Assembly: GCA_020025135.1 (NCBI GenBank)
Contig: JAHHSQ010000001.1
Span: 62,001-126,000 of the forward strand
Direction of reading: 5' to 3'
DNA from: Pectinatus sp.
GTDB taxonomy: Bacteria > Bacillota > Negativicutes > Selenomonadales > Selenomonadaceae
DNA: 64,000 bases
Under the pieces are notes generated by a model. It ran no database searches, was not told the DNA's origin, and saw nothing but the letters and a program-made list of their open reading frames with translations. Below are positions 1 to 8,716 of this stretch, in pieces; the first letter of the stretch is position 1; each line of letters opens with the position of its first letter. The translations under genes were made by a program, and so were the position numbers.

Positions 1-627
1 AACTTTATGTGTTAACAAAGTTCCAAGGAGAGAATAACTGAGTGTTGCCCAGACTAGAAAGCCGGGAATATAGACAGTGGTGTGGTGAAGGTGAAATTGA
101 AAAGTACCGGAAAGGTACCATAACATGACGATAAAAGAGAAAAAAATGGTCAACTGCCGAAATAGACCGATGCCGAGTCCCAATGTCAAAGTAACGAATT
201 GATTGATATCTTCTTGGATACGTTGGTCGGGATTATCTGTTTTTTTGATATTCATTTGCAAGCGGTAATAGGTATTATTTTGCATCCATTTTTCTAAATA
301 AGTTTCTGTCATGAAAGTGCGCCACTCAATTTGGAGCCATTGTTGAAGGTAGAGCTGGTAAACAGCTACTAAAATAAAAATAGCAGCTAGAATACTGAAT
401 TTACCGATGGAGTGCCAGAATTTTCCATACGAATAATTTTGTAATATAGTGTAAAATTCATTGTACCAATTAGTTATCTCCAACATTATATATACAGAGA
501 TTAAAGTACAAGCGATGACAGCTGCTAGTAAGGCAATGCCACGCCACTTGCGGTTAGATGTCCAATAGGGGGCGCAGAGCCTTTTTCCAATGGAAAATAT
601 ATTTTTTAATTGCTGATATTTGAGCAT
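1..627 (-). CDS. SbmA/BacA-YddA-type ABC transporter, membrane domain (partial, 3' end outside window)
   Basis: I translated the reverse strand from the ATG at 627-625; an AAGGAG Shine-Dalgarno lies just upstream of it. About 209 residues are visible before the window edge. Two hydrophobic spans lie near residues 28-46 and 68-88, followed by a WRTFMTETYLEKW segment, the DNPDQRIQEDI motif typical of the SbmA/BacA/YddA (ABC_membrane_2) family, then further hydrophobic spans. Family members are inner-membrane exporters or importers of peptides, cobalamin-like or other bulky compounds. The ATP-binding domain, if fused as in YddA, would lie before base 1. The substrate cannot be told from sequence. 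Confidence 0.8.
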   Translation of the reverse strand, partial: MLKYQQLKNIFSIGKRLCAPYWTSNRKWRGIALLAAVIACTLISVYIMLEITNWYNEFYTILQNYSYGKFWHSIGKFSILAAIFILVAVYQLYLQQWLQIEWRTFMTETYLEKWMQNNTYYRLQMNIKKTDNPDQRIQEDINQFVTLTLGLGIGLFRQLTIFFSFIVMLWYLSGTFQFHLHHTTVYIPGFLVWATLSYSLLGTLLTHKV

Positions 628-821
628 TTAAACTCCTTCATAGATGCTGGCATTTTATTGCGTAAACCAACAAGGTATATTATTATTGTAGAATATAAGC
701 ATTGATTTTTTTATTATGTATACTGGATTACTCTAATGTTCAGTATACTTATGCGAATATTTTAGAGAGATTAGTTCCATAAAACGTAATATCAAGAGTT
801 TTGCATATGGAAAGGGATAAA

Positions 822-1490
822 ATGATTCAATATAAAATTTTGTTTTTAGGAATTTTACTTTTCTTTTTGGCTTTGTCGTACTTTGCTTACTACTATTTGC
901 CGACAAAAAAAATATTCTTTATTTTTTTAGCTCTTATTTTGTCCTCTTTGGGGATGATGTGTTATTTATTGAAAGGACCGGTTGATAGGCAGATGCGATA
1001 TAAAGAGAGCAAAATGCAAGTTTTGACTGAACAACCCATCTTTGCGACTTGGTATGAGGGTTATAAGAAAAATCTCATTGCCTCTGACCACATCTGGTCA
1101 TTATACAATGATACTTTAGATGATTTTAGTTTGCAACATATTGGGTTGGAAATATTTCGTCAGCGTTTAATAGAGATAAAGAAACAAGAAGATGAATTGG
1201 TGAAAAGAACTAGACCACTTCTACCACCCGGAGGATTATCGGATACCAATTATAAATTGTGTTTTAGTATTTTGCAGAAATATAATTCATTTGTTGCCAA
1301 AGAACAAAGGTGTATAGACTTAACTTTGCAAGCGGCGAAAGACTCTAAGTTTGAAAAGGCCTCTTTTCCTGTTCAAGTTGCTACTTTAAAGAAAGTGCGT
1401 GTTTTACAAAACCCTATCTTTCTTAACACCGCTGCCGAAGTAGTGGCTATCCGCAATAATTTAGAAGCTTATCCTTTCGGTGGAAAATGA
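822..1490 (+). CDS. Hypothetical two-helix membrane protein
   Basis: I do not recognise this gene. From the ATG at 822, which has AAAGGG five bases upstream, it encodes about 222 residues. Two hydrophobic helices lie near residues 3-24 and 29-50. A charged, mostly helical soluble part follows, with a KKQEDELVKRTRPLLPPGG stretch near the middle. In-frame TTG (801) and ATG (807) starts are possible but lack a well-placed ribosome site. It lies between a divergent ABC transporter and the dcw cluster, where mraZ is often found, but it bears no resemblance to MraZ. No function is proposed. Confidence 0.7.
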   Translation: MIQYKILFLGILLFFLALSYFAYYYLPTKKIFFIFLALILSSLGMMCYLLKGPVDRQMRYKESKMQVLTEQPIFATWYEGYKKNLIASDHIWSLYNDTLDDFSLQHIGLEIFRQRLIEIKKQEDELVKRTRPLLPPGGLSDTNYKLCFSILQKYNSFVAKEQRCIDLTLQAAKDSKFEKASFPVQVATLKKVRVLQNPIFLNTAAEVVAIRNNLEAYPFGGK

Positions 1491-1650
1491 CAAATAAGAA
1501 GCACTATCTACATTATGTCTATAAAAACGTAATAAAAGTGTAAAGTGTGATTGATTTGTCAATAGAAAAATTTATGATAGAAATATATTTTTTTTATGAT
1601 AAAATTTAAAAAGAAAAAATAAAAAAACGTAATTGTTCAAAAATTTGTGA

Positions 1651-1656
1651 TATAAT
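1651..1656 (+). promoter_or_regulatory. Putative extended -10 promoter of rsmH
   Basis: TATAAT preceded by TG one base upstream (extended -10) lies 33 bases before the rsmH start, in a very AT-rich stretch. No good -35 box is seen, which is usual for extended -10 promoters. Confidence 0.45.
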
Positions 1657-1688
1657 GATAGGAGCTATAAACATTAGGAAGAAAGTGA

Positions 1689-2636
1689 ATGTTAACTATG
1701 GATTTTCACCATATCAGTGTCTTGAAAAATGAGACATTGACAGGCTTGAATATCATTCCGGAAGGGGTCTATGTAGACTGTACTTTAGGAGGAGCTGGAC
1801 ATTCAGCAGGAATTGCTGAAAAATTGAGCGAAACAGGCTGTTTGATTGGTATTGATAGAGATGAAGATGCTTTGCAAGCAGCCAAAGAGCGTTTGCAAAA
1901 ATATACTTGTCAAATAAAATTAATTCACAGTAATTTTAAGGATTTGGCGACGGTCTTAGCGACAGAAAATATTGGGGCGGTAGATGGAATTCTCTTTGAT
2001 TTAGGAGTTTCTTCCTATCAATTGGATACCGAAGAAAGAGGCTTTTCTTACATGAGCAATGCTCCACTAGATATGCGAATGGACCGCAGTGAAGAGGGCT
2101 TAGATGCCTATGACATTATCAATACATATTCTCAACAAGATTTGGAACGGATTTTTCGCGATTATGGCGAAGAACGTTGGGGAAAGAGAATAGCAGAGTT
2201 TATTTGTGCGGAACGCGAAAAACAATCAATAAAAACTACTCAGGATTTGGTGACTGTGATAAAAAAGGCTATTCCGCTGGCAGTCAGGCGCAAAGCAACT
2301 GGTCATCCTGCAAAAAGGATTTTTCAGGCTGTTCGCATTGAAGTAAATGGAGAATTGCGTATTTTGGAGCAGGCTATAAAGGATGCTGTGCGCGTATTAA
2401 AACCACATGGTCGTATTGCAGTTATCACTTTTCATTCCTTGGAAGATAGAATAGTTAAGAAAACTCTGCGCCATTTGGCGACGGGCTGTGTGTGTCCACC
2501 TGATTTACCAGTATGTGTATGTGGACATCATCCAGAAGTTCGCGTCTTGGGAAAAGCTATCCTTCCTACACGAGAAGAGTTAGAGCGGAATAGTCGGTCT
2601 AAAAGCGCTAAGCTTCGTTTGGCAGAAAAACTTTGA
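1689..2636 (+). CDS. rsmH: 16S rRNA (cytosine(1402)-N4)-methyltransferase RsmH (MraW)
   Basis: Full-length 315-residue RsmH. It transfers a methyl group from SAM to N4 of C1402 in the decoding centre of 16S rRNA. Visible motifs are the SAM-binding GGAGH (about 34-38), the acidic GIDRDED, FDLGVSS (103-109), ERGFS (116-120), HPAKRIFQAVRIEVN and ITFHSLEDRIVK. The start at 1689 has AGGAAG seven bases upstream; an ATG at 1698 is too far from it. It is the first gene of the dcw cluster here, with no mraZ before it. Confidence 0.96.
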   Translation: MLTMDFHHISVLKNETLTGLNIIPEGVYVDCTLGGAGHSAGIAEKLSETGCLIGIDRDEDALQAAKERLQKYTCQIKLIHSNFKDLATVLATENIGAVDGILFDLGVSSYQLDTEERGFSYMSNAPLDMRMDRSEEGLDAYDIINTYSQQDLERIFRDYGEERWGKRIAEFICAEREKQSIKTTQDLVTVIKKAIPLAVRRKATGHPAKRIFQAVRIEVNGELRILEQAIKDAVRVLKPHGRIAVITFHSLEDRIVKKTLRHLATGCVCPPDLPVCVCGHHPEVRVLGKAILPTREELERNSRSKSAKLRLAEKL

Positions 2637-2929
2637 TTGCTTGTTATCATCGAAATATAAGGCGCTTGTATAGTTGCTGATTCAAGGCAATAATAATTGG
2701 AAACATTTATGTTGTAATATTTCTTCGATGATTTGCTCACAGCGTATAGTAAAGAAGGGAGCTTGTGGTAGAAAGTTGTGCAGGTTATTTTGCACAATAA
2801 TAATTAGAGTTTGAGTGTGTCTTAAATAAATGAGCAAAACTGATAAATTAGATTTCTTGGACTCATTAGAGTAAAAGAGATAATATTTTGGCGCTATTAA
2901 AGTCAATGCCAAATACTTGGAGGCAGAAA
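2637..2929. other. Spacer rsmH-ftsL with imperfect inverted repeat
   Basis: No convincing gene. ATCATCGAAATAT (2647-2659) and ATATTTCTTCGATGAT (2717-2732) form an imperfect inverted repeat around a smaller TTGCT/GGCAA hairpin. A second small hairpin with TTGTGCA arms lies near 2775-2800. It may be a structured RNA or a decayed element; the function is unknown. Confidence 0.3.
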
Positions 2930-3304
2930 ATGTCGGGGAAATATTCTGTACATGGAAATTTAGCTGAAAAAATGCCGGCTTCTCGGCAGCGTAAGGTAGT
3001 CGTAAAACGACGCATACATGCTAGAGTAGTTTTAACAGATATATCGGCACGAAGAAAATGTTTGGCAGCGGTGCTTACTGTTATCTTTATGGCAGCGTTG
3101 CTAGTTTATAGTGCAGAAGTGGCGGCTGATACAGGTTATCAACTCAATAAAGTCAAAGTGACTGTACAGAAAGTGCAGTCGGAAAATGAGCAGTTAAATT
3201 TAGATATAGCCGAGTTAAAATCTCCCGATAGAATCAAAAATATTGCCATGACCAAGTTAAATATGGTTTTACCGACTAATATTTACTATGCTAGTCAGAA
3301 TTGA
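2930..3304 (+). CDS. ftsL: FtsL-like septum formation protein
   Basis: A bitopic membrane protein of 124 residues from ATG 2930, chosen because GGAGG sits six bases upstream. It has a basic cytoplasmic N-terminus (residues 1-43), one transmembrane helix (about 44-63) and a coiled coil (about 70-97). This is the FtsL/DivIC layout; such proteins bridge FtsQ and the septal synthase FtsWI. Sequence conservation in this family is low, so the name rests on architecture and its position directly after rsmH. The usual next gene, pbpB/ftsI, is absent and two terminator-like hairpins follow instead. Confidence 0.75.
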   Translation: MSGKYSVHGNLAEKMPASRQRKVVVKRRIHARVVLTDISARRKCLAAVLTVIFMAALLVYSAEVAADTGYQLNKVKVTVQKVQSENEQLNLDIAELKSPDRIKNIAMTKLNMVLPTNIYYASQN

Positions 3305-3306
3305 TA

Positions 3307-3330
3307 GAAGGAGCTGTAATCAGCTCCTTC
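3307..3330 (+). terminator. Terminator-like hairpin after ftsL
   Basis: Perfect 10-bp stem GAAGGAGCTG / CAGCTCCTTC with a TAAT loop, immediately after the ftsL stop. The T tract is weak (TTCC). Confidence 0.55.
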
Positions 3331-3350
3331 TTCCACTATGAATAGATAAA

Positions 3351-3384
3351 AAGCCGCCTCGCAGTACGTTAAATGAGGCGGCTT
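3351..3384 (+). terminator. Second hairpin between ftsL and murE
   Basis: Stem AAGCCGCCTC / GAGGCGGCTT (10 bp) with a 14-base loop, followed by GAGAGTTTT. With the hairpin at 3307 it separates rsmH-ftsL from murE transcriptionally, where other genomes have pbpB. Confidence 0.55.
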
Positions 3385-3430
3385 GAGAGTTTTATTGATT
3401 TATAATAAATTTTACAAGGAAGGAAATTTA

Positions 3431-3449
3431 CTGCTCAAAAGAGGAGCAG
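3431..3449 (+). promoter_or_regulatory. Hairpin in murE leader
   Basis: CTGCTC (AAAAGAG) GAGCAG forms a small hairpin just before the murE start. The GAGGAG purine run inside it is the best ribosome-site candidate, so the hairpin could limit murE translation. This is an inference. Confidence 0.3.
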
Positions 3450-3462
3450 TGATGGTGTGATA

Positions 3463-4962
3463 ATGTCTAAATCGTTAACTAGTCTGTTGGAAAAGATGCC
3501 AGGAGCAATTGTCGAGAATTTACAAGATATAGTTATTGAAAATATTCAGGAAGATTCTAGATTAGTGACAAAGGGGGACCTTTTCGTTTGTCGCGTTGGC
3601 AGCACGGTAGATGGGCATGATTATATACAGGCCGCTATCGAAAAAGGTGCAGTAGCAATTTTGTTGACTAAAGACGTGGATGTACCAGATAATGTAGTTA
3701 AAATTAGTGTAGAGGATATGCACAAGACTTTGGAAAGCGTTGTTCCATTTTTCTACGATTATCCTGGCAAAAAAATGCGGATGATTGGCGTTACAGGGAC
3801 CAATGGCAAAACGACGATTACGTATCTCTTGCGCGATATTTTTCGCAGAGCCGGATATAAAGTGGGTTTGATTGGTACTATTAAAATTATGATTGAAGAG
3901 AAAATCTTACCGATTCATAATACTACGCCAGATGTCGTTTTTTTGCAACAGATATTGGCTAAAATGCAGGCAGCAGGTATGGATTATGTCATTATGGAAG
4001 TATCCTCTCACGCTTTAGCTTTAAATAGAGTAGCAGGCTGTGAATTTGATACTGCTGTTTTTACTAATTTGACACGTGACCACTTAGATTTTCATAAAAC
4101 TTTTGCCAATTATGCTTTAAGTAAGGCCAAATTATTTGATAGTTTGTCCGGAAAAGATTTGGTCAAGGACCATAAGAATGCCATTATCAATGTTGATGAT
4201 GCTAGCAGTAAGATGATGATGGAACACAGTAATTGTCACATTTTTACCTATGGTATAGAAAATAAAGCGGATTTACAGGCTAGATTTATTGATTTGCATT
4301 CCGATGGAATGTCTTTTGCCATTACCGGCACTATTTTTAATATGAAATTAGATTTAAAAATTACGGGTATTTTTAATGTCTATAATGTCATGGGAGCGGT
4401 AGGGGCAGCCACGGCAGAAGGTATTACTGGCGATATCATTAAACAGTCTATTGAAGCTTTTCACAGTGTACCAGGCCGTTTTGAATTGATTCGTGGCGGA
4501 CAAGATTTTGCTGTAGTTGTAGATTATGCGCATACACCAGATGGCTTGGAAAATATTTTGCGGACAGCACGCAGTATTTCTGATAAGAGAATTATCACTG
4601 TCTTTGGTTGTGGCGGTAATAGGGATAGAACAAAGCGTCCTATTATGGGGCGAATTGCGGCAGAAATGTCTGATATCATCATTGCTACTTCTGATAATCC
4701 ACGCAAAGAAGACCCAACTTTTATTTTGAGTGAAATCGAGGAAGGCATCATTACGGCGATTGGCAAGAAAAAGTATGAGAAAATTGTCGATAGAAAAACT
4801 GCCATTAATGAAGCTATTAGATTAGCAGAAAAAGATGATATTGTCATCATTGCTGGCAAGGGACATGAAAACTATCAGATTTTGCCGGAAGGAACAATCC
4901 ATTTTGACGATAAAGAAGTCGCTTTAGAAGCAATAAAGAAAAGATTGGATGGACAGCAATAA
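3463..4962 (+). CDS. murE: UDP-MurNAc-tripeptide synthetase MurE (meso-DAP adding type)
   Basis: About 499 residues, normal for MurE. It is an ATP-dependent ligase adding the third residue to UDP-MurNAc-L-Ala-D-Glu in the cytoplasm. Motifs include the P-loop TGTNGKTT (about 111-118), MEVSSHAL, FTNLTRDHLDFH, the VVDYAHTPDGL segment and, near the C-terminus, SDNPRKEDP. DNPR is the known signature for meso-diaminopimelate selection, in keeping with dapB, dapF and asd in this window. ATG 3463 is preferred; a GTG two codons earlier (3457) is possible. The stop overlaps the murF start (TAATG). Confidence 0.96.
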   Translation: MSKSLTSLLEKMPGAIVENLQDIVIENIQEDSRLVTKGDLFVCRVGSTVDGHDYIQAAIEKGAVAILLTKDVDVPDNVVKISVEDMHKTLESVVPFFYDYPGKKMRMIGVTGTNGKTTITYLLRDIFRRAGYKVGLIGTIKIMIEEKILPIHNTTPDVVFLQQILAKMQAAGMDYVIMEVSSHALALNRVAGCEFDTAVFTNLTRDHLDFHKTFANYALSKAKLFDSLSGKDLVKDHKNAIINVDDASSKMMMEHSNCHIFTYGIENKADLQARFIDLHSDGMSFAITGTIFNMKLDLKITGIFNVYNVMGAVGAATAEGITGDIIKQSIEAFHSVPGRFELIRGGQDFAVVVDYAHTPDGLENILRTARSISDKRIITVFGCGGNRDRTKRPIMGRIAAEMSDIIIATSDNPRKEDPTFILSEIEEGIITAIGKKKYEKIVDRKTAINEAIRLAEKDDIVIIAGKGHENYQILPEGTIHFDDKEVALEAIKKRLDGQQ

Positions 4963-6332
4963 TGTCAAAGTTTACGTTAACTGAATTACAAAAGTGTACG
5001 CAAGGGAATATCATTCAAGATGTCTTCGATGAGTTCACTGACATCAGTACTGATACGCGTACTATTCGTGAGGGGATGGTCTTTTTAGCTCTGCACGGTG
5101 AAAATTTTGATGGTCATAATTTTTTAATGCAAGCTGCGGCGGCGGGAGCAAAATGCGTTATAGTAGACGAAAAATTCCCTTTGCGTCAAGATTATGCCAT
5201 TAGTGTTTTACAGGTCAAGGATACCTTGCAGGCTTATATTGACATTGCTGCTTATTGGCGAAAGAAATTTTCGATGCCAGTTATAGCGGTTACTGGTTCT
5301 AACGGTAAAACTACGACCAAGGACCTAACGGCTGCTATCCTTTCTTCCCGTTACAGAGTTTTGAAAACGGAAAAGAACTATAATTCGGAGATTGGTCTGG
5401 CGAGGACGCTTTTGCAGATGAGTGCTAATCAGGATATGACTGTTGTGGAAATTGGCATGCGTGGTTTAGGGCAGATTGAAAGGTTAGCGAAAGCAGCTCT
5501 TCCAGAAGTGGGCATAGTGCTCAATGTTGGAACTGTACACATGGAATTGTTGGGAAGTAGAGAAAATATTGCCAAAGCAAAAGCAGAATTGGTGGAGGCG
5601 TTGCCGATTTCTGGAACGGCTATTATTAATATTGATGATGAGTATGTAGCCAAAATGGCTAAAATGACACCAGCTCAAAATATCATCACGTTCTCTTTGA
5701 AAAAAGAAGCGAACATTCGCGCTATATCTTGGGAAATTCGAGAAGAAACTTATACAGATTTTATCTGCGAAATTTTTGGGGAACGCGCCCATTTTTCCTT
5801 GCCCCTTTTGGGAAAACACAATTTATATGATGCTTTGGCAGCTATAGCCACGGCCTATAAATATGGATTGAGTATAGAGGAAATGCAAAGAGGACTAAAG
5901 ACTTTTCAGCCCCCTAAAGAACGCTTTGAACGCAAAGTGGTGGGAAATTATCGTTTGGTCGATGATGCTTATAATGCTAGTCCAGCTTCAGTGGAAGCTG
6001 CTTTACAGAATTTCATGTTGCTGAAGGCAAGAAAGAAAATTTTCGTCTTTGGAGATATGAAGGAGTTAGGAAAAGAAGAAATTGAGGCTCATCAACTGGT
6101 CGGAAAGTTGGCAGTCAAGTATCATGTTGATATCCTCATTACATTGGGTGATTTAGCTGCTTATGCGGTTATTGCAGCCAATGAAATTGGTTTGGAACAG
6201 ACCTATGCTTGTAGTAGCCATCAAGAGATAGCTAATTTATTGAAAAAATTAGCGGCAAAAGAGGACATCATTCTCTTGAAAGGCTCGCATAGTATGTCCA
6301 TGCCGAAAATCATGGATTTGTTGGTGGTATGA
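4962..6332 (+). CDS. murF: UDP-MurNAc-tripeptide-D-Ala-D-Ala ligase MurF
   Basis: 456 residues, the full MurF length. It adds D-Ala-D-Ala to UDP-MurNAc-tripeptide, completing the soluble precursor. The Mur-ligase P-loop TGSNGKTTT lies at about 111-119. LKTEKNYNSEIGL and a later YNASPASVEAAL segment are typical of MurF. It overlaps murE by one base (ATG within TAATG) and is followed after three bases by mraY, so the genes look translationally coupled. Confidence 0.96.
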   Translation: MSKFTLTELQKCTQGNIIQDVFDEFTDISTDTRTIREGMVFLALHGENFDGHNFLMQAAAAGAKCVIVDEKFPLRQDYAISVLQVKDTLQAYIDIAAYWRKKFSMPVIAVTGSNGKTTTKDLTAAILSSRYRVLKTEKNYNSEIGLARTLLQMSANQDMTVVEIGMRGLGQIERLAKAALPEVGIVLNVGTVHMELLGSRENIAKAKAELVEALPISGTAIINIDDEYVAKMAKMTPAQNIITFSLKKEANIRAISWEIREETYTDFICEIFGERAHFSLPLLGKHNLYDALAAIATAYKYGLSIEEMQRGLKTFQPPKERFERKVVGNYRLVDDAYNASPASVEAALQNFMLLKARKKIFVFGDMKELGKEEIEAHQLVGKLAVKYHVDILITLGDLAAYAVIAANEIGLEQTYACSSHQEIANLLKKLAAKEDIILLKGSHSMSMPKIMDLLVV

Positions 6333-6335
6333 GTA

Positions 6336-7307
6336 ATGTATAATTTATTTTATCCCGCAATGGCAGCTGTTCTCTCTGCCATTGTTGTATTTATTTTGGG
6401 ACCATTTATCATCCCAGAATTGCATAAATTAAAATTTGGTCAAAGCATTCGCACGGAAGGACCGAAGAGTCACCAGCAAAAAACGGGGACTCCTACTATG
6501 GGCGGTATTATAATTGTCTTGGGAATTTTGGTGGGAACATTGTGTTTTGCCAATTTTTCTTTGGAGATGTACCTTGGTTTATTGATGATGGGCGGTTATT
6601 TTGTCATTGGTTTTATCGATGATTACATTAAAGTTGTTTTAAAGAGAAATTTAGGTCTCCGAGCTTGGCAGAAACTATTGGGACAAATTATTATTGCTAT
6701 TTTAGTAGTATATCTTGGTACGGGGTATGGTGTTTTGACGACGAGCCTTTGGATTCCACTCTTTAATGTTACTTTAGATGTCGGCCTTTTTTACTATTTG
6801 ATAGTATTTTTGGTCTTAATTGGGACGACGAATGCTGTTAATTTGACGGATGGTTTAGATGGTTTGGCCAGTGGTAGTGTCGCTATTGCAGCTTTTACCT
6901 ATACGATTATTGCCATTTATTTTAATAAATTGGATATTGCCATTTTAACTTTTAGTACGGTGGGAGCTACTTTGGCTTTCTTACATTTCAACAAACATCC
7001 AGCTAGGATTTTTATGGGGGATACTGGCTCATTGGCTTTGGGAGGCGTTTTAGCTGCAGCAGCTATTCTCACGCAATCAGAACTGCTTTTGCCGATAGTG
7101 GGTGGATTGTTTGTTGTAGAAGCTCTATCGGTAATTATTCAAGTTTTATCCTATCGCTATCGCAATAAGAAACGCGTTTTTTTGATGAGTCCTATTCACC
7201 ATCATTTTGAATTAAAAGGATGGCCAGAAACCACAGTCGTTTACCGATTCTGGTTTGCAGAGGCAGTGTTTTGTTTTCTGTCCTTGGTGATTTTATTCTG
7301 TAATTGA
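6336..7307 (+). CDS. mraY: Phospho-N-acetylmuramoyl-pentapeptide transferase MraY
   Basis: Polytopic membrane enzyme of 323 residues that transfers phospho-MurNAc-pentapeptide from UDP to undecaprenyl phosphate, making lipid I. Conserved pieces are GTPTMGGIII, the FIDDYIKVVLKRN aspartate pair, VNLTDGLDGLASG, MGDTGSLALGG and the cytoplasmic HHHFELKGWPE near the C-terminus. About ten hydrophobic segments alternate through the protein. It lies tightly between murF and murD. Confidence 0.97.
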   Translation: MYNLFYPAMAAVLSAIVVFILGPFIIPELHKLKFGQSIRTEGPKSHQQKTGTPTMGGIIIVLGILVGTLCFANFSLEMYLGLLMMGGYFVIGFIDDYIKVVLKRNLGLRAWQKLLGQIIIAILVVYLGTGYGVLTTSLWIPLFNVTLDVGLFYYLIVFLVLIGTTNAVNLTDGLDGLASGSVAIAAFTYTIIAIYFNKLDIAILTFSTVGATLAFLHFNKHPARIFMGDTGSLALGGVLAAAAILTQSELLLPIVGGLFVVEALSVIIQVLSYRYRNKKRVFLMSPIHHHFELKGWPETTVVYRFWFAEAVFCFLSLVILFCN

Positions 7308-7319
7308 GAGGTAATGTAA

Positions 7320-8075
7320 ATGGACTTTAAAAATAAAAAGGTTGTAGTGGTTGGAGCAGGAATAAGCGGTAAATCCAGTGCCTTGATTTTGCGTCGCTTG
7401 GGAGCGACGGTTACTTTGAATGATGCCCGCTCTGAGCAACAACTAAAAGAGGTTAAATCAGAAATGGAAGAATTGGGCATTAAGACCATTTTTGGTAGAC
7501 AGGATGAAGGTGTTTTTCAGGGGATAGATATGGTGCTTTTGTCGCCCGCTGTACCCTATTATCAACCAATATTTAGCAAATTAGTGCAGAAAAATATTCC
7601 AGTTATCAGTGAAATAGAGTTAGCAGATTATTTGGCGGAAGCGCCAATATTGGCTGTGACGGGAACAAATGGCAAAACTACTACTACAACTTTGTTGGGA
7701 GAACTTTTAGCTAGTCAATATCATCCGGTTGGGGTGGGGGGGAATATTGGTATTCCGTTGGCAGAAGAAGCTTTGCGAACGCCAAGAACTGGTAGATTGG
7801 TTGCCGAAATATCCAGTTATCAATTAGAGAGTACAAAACATTTTCATCCCCATATTGCTATCGTCTTGAATGTCACTCCCGACCATTTAGCGAGACATGG
7901 TAGCATGGAAGTTTATCAGGCAACTAAAGAAAAAATTTTTGCTGAACAAAACCAGCATGATTTTTTGTTACTGAATAATGATGATGAAAGAGTACACTCT
8001 ATGGAAGATAGAGCACCGAGTAAAGTGGTATTTTTTAGTACCAAGCAAATTCTTAAAGAAGGTGCTTGGATTGAT
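7320..8075 (+). CDS. murD: UDP-MurNAc-L-Ala-D-Glu synthetase MurD, exon 1
   Basis: The first 252 codons of MurD, which adds D-glutamate to UDP-MurNAc-L-alanine. The N-terminal VVGAGISGKSSA fold, P-loop TGTNGKTTTT (about 114-123), AEISSYQLE and LNVTPDHLARHGS are all present. The reading frame then meets TGA at 8076-8078, the first bases of a group I intron. Joining base 8075 to 8717 gives an uninterrupted protein of 460 residues, normal for MurD. The start ATG 7320 has AGAGG nine bases upstream. The gene looks functional only if the intron is spliced out. Confidence 0.93.
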
Positions 8076-8716
8076 TGAAAACCATTTCTCAATTAGCAGT
8101 TGAGAAGTGGTGAAACAGTCAGCACATTTAGAAATGAGTGTGTAGAGATAGGCAGGGAACTATCCAACGCTGTTTTAATTGCTGGAACGCCCTAAAGACA
8201 ACTGAACTAAAATATGTGGTTGAAATATGCTGGATATAATAAGAGTGGCGAAAGCAGAAAAAATCAGTTGTATGACATAAGGTTAAAACCTAAGTGTTTG
8301 GAAATGGGTAATCAGCAGCCAAGACTCTAATAGAGTAAGGTTCAACGACTATTCCTCGTGAGGGAAGTACCCAGAAAGCGACAGTCTGGGGATATGGACA
8401 GGCCTGAGCAGGTCAAGCTGCAGGATAAGATATAGTCTGTGCTTTGGTGAAAGTCAAAGAAGTTATAAGGTAACTGTACCAGAGGTAGCGCTTTGGTATG
8501 AACGACAACCTCATTGTAAACGATAGTAAATGACGCCGTTTATATATATACTTTAGAAATCGACTGACTTTTTGTTTTCTCTATGTTACTATATCATTGA
8601 TGTGATTTGATTAAGATGAGAATTAATATATCAACCTATTGATAAACATAAAGGATATATATAAACAGCGGTTTGGCAGGAAGTATATTAATTGTATTTC
8701 CCAAGAAAACTGATTG
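8076..8716 (+). ncRNA. Group I intron in murD (641 nt)
   Basis: A self-splicing-type intron core is visible. The guide GTCAGC (8118-8123) pairs with exon end TTGAT, with U.G at the splice site. A long hairpin (CCATTTCTCAA / TTGAGAAGTGG) lies between the 5' splice site and the guide. P2 is capped by GAAA. Core elements are P AATTGCTGGAA (8177-8187), Q AATCAGCAGCC (8310-8320), R GTTCAACGACTA (about 8340-8351) and S AAGATATAGTC (8427-8437). The intron ends at G 8716. It starts with an in-frame TGA. It has no endonuclease ORF. It is about 200 nt longer than its relatives because of extra sequence after P9 (8500-8716) that contains an inverted repeat. Confidence 0.9.
8535..8672 (+). repeat. Inverted-repeat insertion inside the murD intron
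   Basis: GCCGTTTATATATATA (from 8535) and TATATATAAACAGCGG (8656-8671) are near-perfect inverted repeats 138 bases apart end to end. An inner pair is TATGTT (8582-8587) / AACATA (8645-8650). The other five introns lack this segment. It may be a small hairpin insertion or an intron peripheral extension; no coding sequence is present. Confidence 0.45.

Noticed and set aside
2528..2912. Minus-strand frames across the rsmH end and the following spacer
   Set aside because: Low-complexity translations that largely overlap rsmH; no ribosome sites.
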